From: DMER64 sp964542305
GTDB lineage: Bacteria; Bacteroidota; Bacteroidia; Bacteroidales; UBA932
Reading direction: 5' to 3'
DNA: 64,000 nt
Assembly (NCBI GenBank): GCA_964542305.1
Contig: CAZITX010000007.1
Span: forward strand, 1 to 64,000
Shown: piece after piece, positions 61,501 to 64,000 of the stretch
Position numbering within the stretch: the first letter of the stretch is position 1
How the letters are laid out: each line of letters opens with the position of its first letter
The notes under the pieces: generated by a model
The model's database searches: none
Told to the model about the DNA's origin: nothing
Seen by the model: only the letters and a program-made list of their open reading frames with translations
Translations under genes and position numbers: made by a program

Positions 61501-62538
61501 ATGTATTGCATTTTAAAGCCATTATTATTTCTATTTCCGCCCGAAACCGCGCATAAGCTGGTATTTAAAGCTTTAGCTATTCTAAAGTACATTCCGTTTG
61601 CCGGAAGAATGATGCGCATGTGCTTTTCGTATAAATCCCCTGCTCTTGAAAGACAGGTTCTGGGACTGGACTTTCCCAATCCGGTGGGATTAGCGGCCGG
61701 TTTGGACAAAAATGCGGAAGTGATCAACCAGATGGCCGATCTTGGATTCGGATTTGTGGAAATAGGCTCTGTTACTGTAGCTCCCCAGGAAGGGAATCCC
61801 AAACCCAGAAGCTTCAGGCTGGTAAAAGACAAAGCGCTTATCAACAGGATGGGAATCAATAACCCGGGAGTAAAAAAAATCGTTAAAAACATACAGAAAA
61901 CGCATCCCCGCGTGATTATTGGCGGGAATATATCCAAAAACACATCTACACCCAACGATCTGGCTTATAAGGATTTCGAAAAAGCCTTCGCCCAATTATA
62001 CGATTACGTGGATTATTTTGTGATCAACGTTAGCTGTCCCAATGTTAAGGATCTGCGTAGCCTGCAGGCCGTGGAAAACCTCACGCGAATTACCCGTCAC
62101 CTTACAGAGATACGCCGTTACTGCGATATTTACCGGCCGATATTATTAAAAATCTCCCCCGACATCTCAACCGACGTTTTGGATCAGTTGATCGAACTTG
62201 TATTGTTATCCGGTCTTGACGGCATAGTAGCCTGCAACACAACAGTTTCCAGGGAAGGGCTTGTTACCGGAAAAGACGTTCTGGACCAAATTGGAGAAGG
62301 CGGTCTGAGTGGAGCTCCCCTGAAAGAAAAAGTGCTTTCAATAATTCGTTACATTCATACAAAAACCGACGGAAACCTCCCTGTAATAGGTGTTGGTGGG
62401 ATTATGAGCCCGGAAGATGCCATGGATATGCTCCATGCCGGGGCTTCGCTGATCCAGGTTTATTCGGGCTTCATCTATGAAGGCCCCGGAATTGTACGTA
62501 AAATACTGAAGCATATAAACAAAAATACCGCTAATTAA
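61501..62538 (+). CDS. pyrD: Dihydroorotate dehydrogenase (quinone, class 2)
   Basis: A 345-aa class 2 enzyme for the fourth step of pyrimidine synthesis. The N-terminal helical membrane-association segment (LKPLLFLFPPETAHKLVFKAL) is characteristic of the quinone-linked class. NPVGLAAGLDKNAEVI, VEIGSVTVAPQEGNPKPR and RLVKDKALINRMGINNPG are signature blocks, FVINVSCPN has the catalytic serine, and IGVGGIMSPEDAMDMLHAGA plus QVYSGFIYEGP bind FMN phosphate. Length is normal. It stands after its own promoter. Confidence 0.96.
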   Translation: MYCILKPLLFLFPPETAHKLVFKALAILKYIPFAGRMMRMCFSYKSPALERQVLGLDFPNPVGLAAGLDKNAEVINQMADLGFGFVEIGSVTVAPQEGNPKPRSFRLVKDKALINRMGINNPGVKKIVKNIQKTHPRVIIGGNISKNTSTPNDLAYKDFEKAFAQLYDYVDYFVINVSCPNVKDLRSLQAVENLTRITRHLTEIRRYCDIYRPILLKISPDISTDVLDQLIELVLLSGLDGIVACNTTVSREGLVTGKDVLDQIGEGGLSGAPLKEKVLSIIRYIHTKTDGNLPVIGVGGIMSPEDAMDMLHAGASLIQVYSGFIYEGPGIVRKILKHINKNTAN

Positions 62539-62549
62539 ACTTTTACATT

Positions 62550-63638
62550 ATGTCTAAAAAATGGATCACCATCCCCTTAATGGTGTTAGTTTTTTTATTA
62601 ACTGCCTGTAACAACAGGGAGCAGACAGCTATAAAACAAATAGATGATCTTTACCACCAACTGTGGCCGGACACTACTCCCGGAGGAGCCGTTTTGGTCC
62701 TTAAAGAAGATCGTGCCGTATTAAAAAAAGGATACGGACTGGCCACCCTGGATCCTGAAACTGAGATAACCCCTGCTACATTTTTTTGCATTGCTTCGGT
62801 TTCCAAACAGTTTGCTGCTGCGGCCACACTCAAACTGGCACAAGAAGGCAAACTGTCTCTGGAGGATCCTGTTTCCAAATATTTTCCGCATTTTCAAGCC
62901 GGGTTCTTTGACAGGATAACCCTGGCACACCTGCTCTCTCATACATCCGGCATCCCCGATGCCAGGCCCAGGACAGACAGCCTTTTCGTATATCACTCCA
63001 CAGATGTGGATTCGTATTCATATATGGATACGCTCAGTTTCCTGAATTTTGAACCGGGGTCATCCTATGAATACATGAATCCCACCTTCCAGCTTTTGTA
63101 TACAGTAATTGAGAAAGCCTCCGGCAAACCTTTTGAGGAATATATGGAACAGGAAGTTTTTACACCCGCAGGTATGACTAACACACTGTACTTTGAAGAA
63201 GGCCGTGACATCCCGCAAATGGCACACGGATACAGGATGGACACCACCGGGCAATGGAAGGAATGCGATTATGGAGAAACGACTTTCTTTGCATCAAAGG
63301 CAGACGGAGCGTTGTACACTTCCCTTGAAGAATTTATGCTTTGGGAATATGCCCTGCGTGATCACAAGATCCTGGACAAAGAAATGACAAAAAGAGCACA
63401 TACCGCTTATATTCAAACTGATATACCTGAAACAGGATACGGTTACGGCTGGTTTATTACCGAAATTAACGGAGCCCCCAAAATATTCCATACCGGGGAT
63501 AACGGCGGATTCAAGATCTATGCTGGAAGATACCCTGAAAGCGGCGTCTTGCTGCTGATTTTTTCCACCAGGGATTTTGACCGGGAATCTACAGTTGCAA
63601 AAACCGAACAAATCATGCAAAAGGCCGGCTGGCTATAA
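62550..63638 (+). CDS. Beta-lactamase-fold serine hydrolase lipoprotein
   Basis: A 362-aa lipoprotein with lipobox VFLLTAC (C20). The class C beta-lactamase/penicillin-binding-like domain has SVSK (S83-K86) in the SxxK motif, YMN (Y176-N178) in SSYEYMNPTF, and FHTGDNGG in place of KTG near the C-terminus, all active-site elements. Family members are D-amino-acid peptidases, esterases or PBP4*-like hydrolases. It begins 11 bases after pyrD, but a functional link is not obvious. Its stop overlaps the convergent dipeptidase stop by three bases. Confidence 0.9.
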   Translation: MSKKWITIPLMVLVFLLTACNNREQTAIKQIDDLYHQLWPDTTPGGAVLVLKEDRAVLKKGYGLATLDPETEITPATFFCIASVSKQFAAAATLKLAQEGKLSLEDPVSKYFPHFQAGFFDRITLAHLLSHTSGIPDARPRTDSLFVYHSTDVDSYSYMDTLSFLNFEPGSSYEYMNPTFQLLYTVIEKASGKPFEEYMEQEVFTPAGMTNTLYFEEGRDIPQMAHGYRMDTTGQWKECDYGETTFFASKADGALYTSLEEFMLWEYALRDHKILDKEMTKRAHTAYIQTDIPETGYGYGWFITEINGAPKIFHTGDNGGFKIYAGRYPESGVLLLIFSTRDFDRESTVAKTEQIMQKAGWL

Positions 63639-64000
63639 GAGTCTCAGGAAATTACCCCCCATGATCTTTTGGATATCCTCAAAGGAATATCCCCTTGCAC
63701 AAAGCTCTTCGGTAAGTATGGGAATTCGGGAAATGTCCTCCAGTCCTTCCGGACAGACTTCAATACCATCAAAATCAGAACCAATGCCCACGTGATCCGG
63801 TCCCACCAGTGACACAACGTGGTCAATATGATCTACCACTTTTTTATAAGAAGGACGCGGAAGCGCAAAAAGTGCCTTTTTAGCCTTTTCCATACGTTCC
63901 CGGCTCCCGTCGGGGTCTTGGGCATATGCCGCCTCGGCCTCTTCGTATTCGTCCAATAAGGGGTCAACAGCAAGGGAATATTTCTTGTCAAGGAACGGGG
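63633..64000 (-). CDS. Membrane dipeptidase (peptidase M19), C-terminal part only
   Basis: The frame is open to the window end, so only about 121 C-terminal codons are visible and the start lies beyond 64000. HVGIGSDFDGIE is the M19 renal-dipeptidase zinc-site motif with the conserved aspartate, and SFEDIQKIMGGNFLRLL is the typical C-terminus (GxNFLR). M19 enzymes cleave dipeptides, often with a D-residue, including those from peptidoglycan. The stop codon overlaps that of the convergent serine hydrolase. Confidence 0.88.
   Translation of the reverse strand, partial: PFLDKKYSLAVDPLLDEYEEAEAAYAQDPDGSRERMEKAKKALFALPRPSYKKVVDHIDHVVSLVGPDHVGIGSDFDGIEVCPEGLEDISRIPILTEELCARGYSFEDIQKIMGGNFLRLL

Overview
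The window is chromosomal DNA of an anaerobic, amino-acid-fermenting member of the Bacteroidota, most likely order Bacteroidales. The evidence is the set of family-typical proteins (TonB receptor with STN and carboxypeptidase-regulatory domains, DUF4249, DUF2147, DUF1343), promoters of the TAnnTTTG (-7) type, and a complete lysine-fermentation operon. The genus cannot be settled from this sequence. I see no rRNA, tRNA, CRISPR array or insertion sequence. Gene density is very high, and only one stretch (about 60540-61032) lacks a gene for more than 300 bases.

Region 1 (1-18301, all + strand, mostly overlapping genes) is the downstream part of an aryl-polyene/flexirubin-type pigment-lipid cluster. 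It encodes an LpxL-like acyltransferase (cut by the window edge), two hotdog dehydratases, a thioesterase, two intact ketosynthases each followed by a ketosynthase-like protein without the catalytic cysteine, an ACP, a small EamA-like membrane protein, LolA, a GT2 glycosyltransferase, an MMPL exporter fused to a PlsC acyltransferase, a CrtI-like oxidoreductase, a B12-type radical SAM enzyme, an unknown 126-aa protein, a secreted alpha/beta hydrolase, a PaaK-like ligase, another acyltransferase and a DUF2147 protein. Together they could start, extend, reduce/dehydrate, decorate, acylate and export a polyene to the outer membrane.

Region 2 (18302-21755) holds a secreted phosphodiester-glycosidase-like protein (-) and a small + operon (DUF2461, Gfo/Idh/MocA oxidoreductase, SDR). 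Region 3 (21745-31559, - strand) is a compact eight-gene operon that reads as a peptidoglycan-salvage pathway: two-module GT2, SpoIID/LytB, AmpG/MurT-like permease, NamZ-like exo-muramidase (DUF1343), GH18 lipoprotein, an AmgK-like sugar kinase fused to a RapZ C-terminal domain, a MurU-like nucleotidyltransferase and a PatB/MalY aminotransferase. A bidirectional promoter separates it from region 4 (31642-38016, + strand): an unknown secreted protein, a TonB-dependent receptor, a DUF4249 lipoprotein and a large MG2-like secreted protein.

Region 5 (38027-43471, -) is a tripartite RND efflux system. queH (+) and an AMP-dependent acyl-CoA ligase (-) follow. Region 6 (45820-57602, -) is an eleven-gene lysine-fermentation operon: CoA-transferase A, class III aminotransferase, kce, kdd, kamA, kamB, kamC, kamD, kamE, CoA-transferase B, thiolase. 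It contains no kal (3-aminobutyryl-CoA ammonia-lyase); the class III aminotransferase plus thiolase suggest the acyl-CoA beta-transaminase route to acetoacetyl-CoA and then acetyl-CoA.

Region 7 (57702-64000) holds a K+/H+ antiporter, queA, an AT-rich intergenic region full of TTAC/GTAA palindromes next to a small Xre regulator, pyrD, a beta-lactamase-fold serine hydrolase and the 3' end of a membrane dipeptidase gene.
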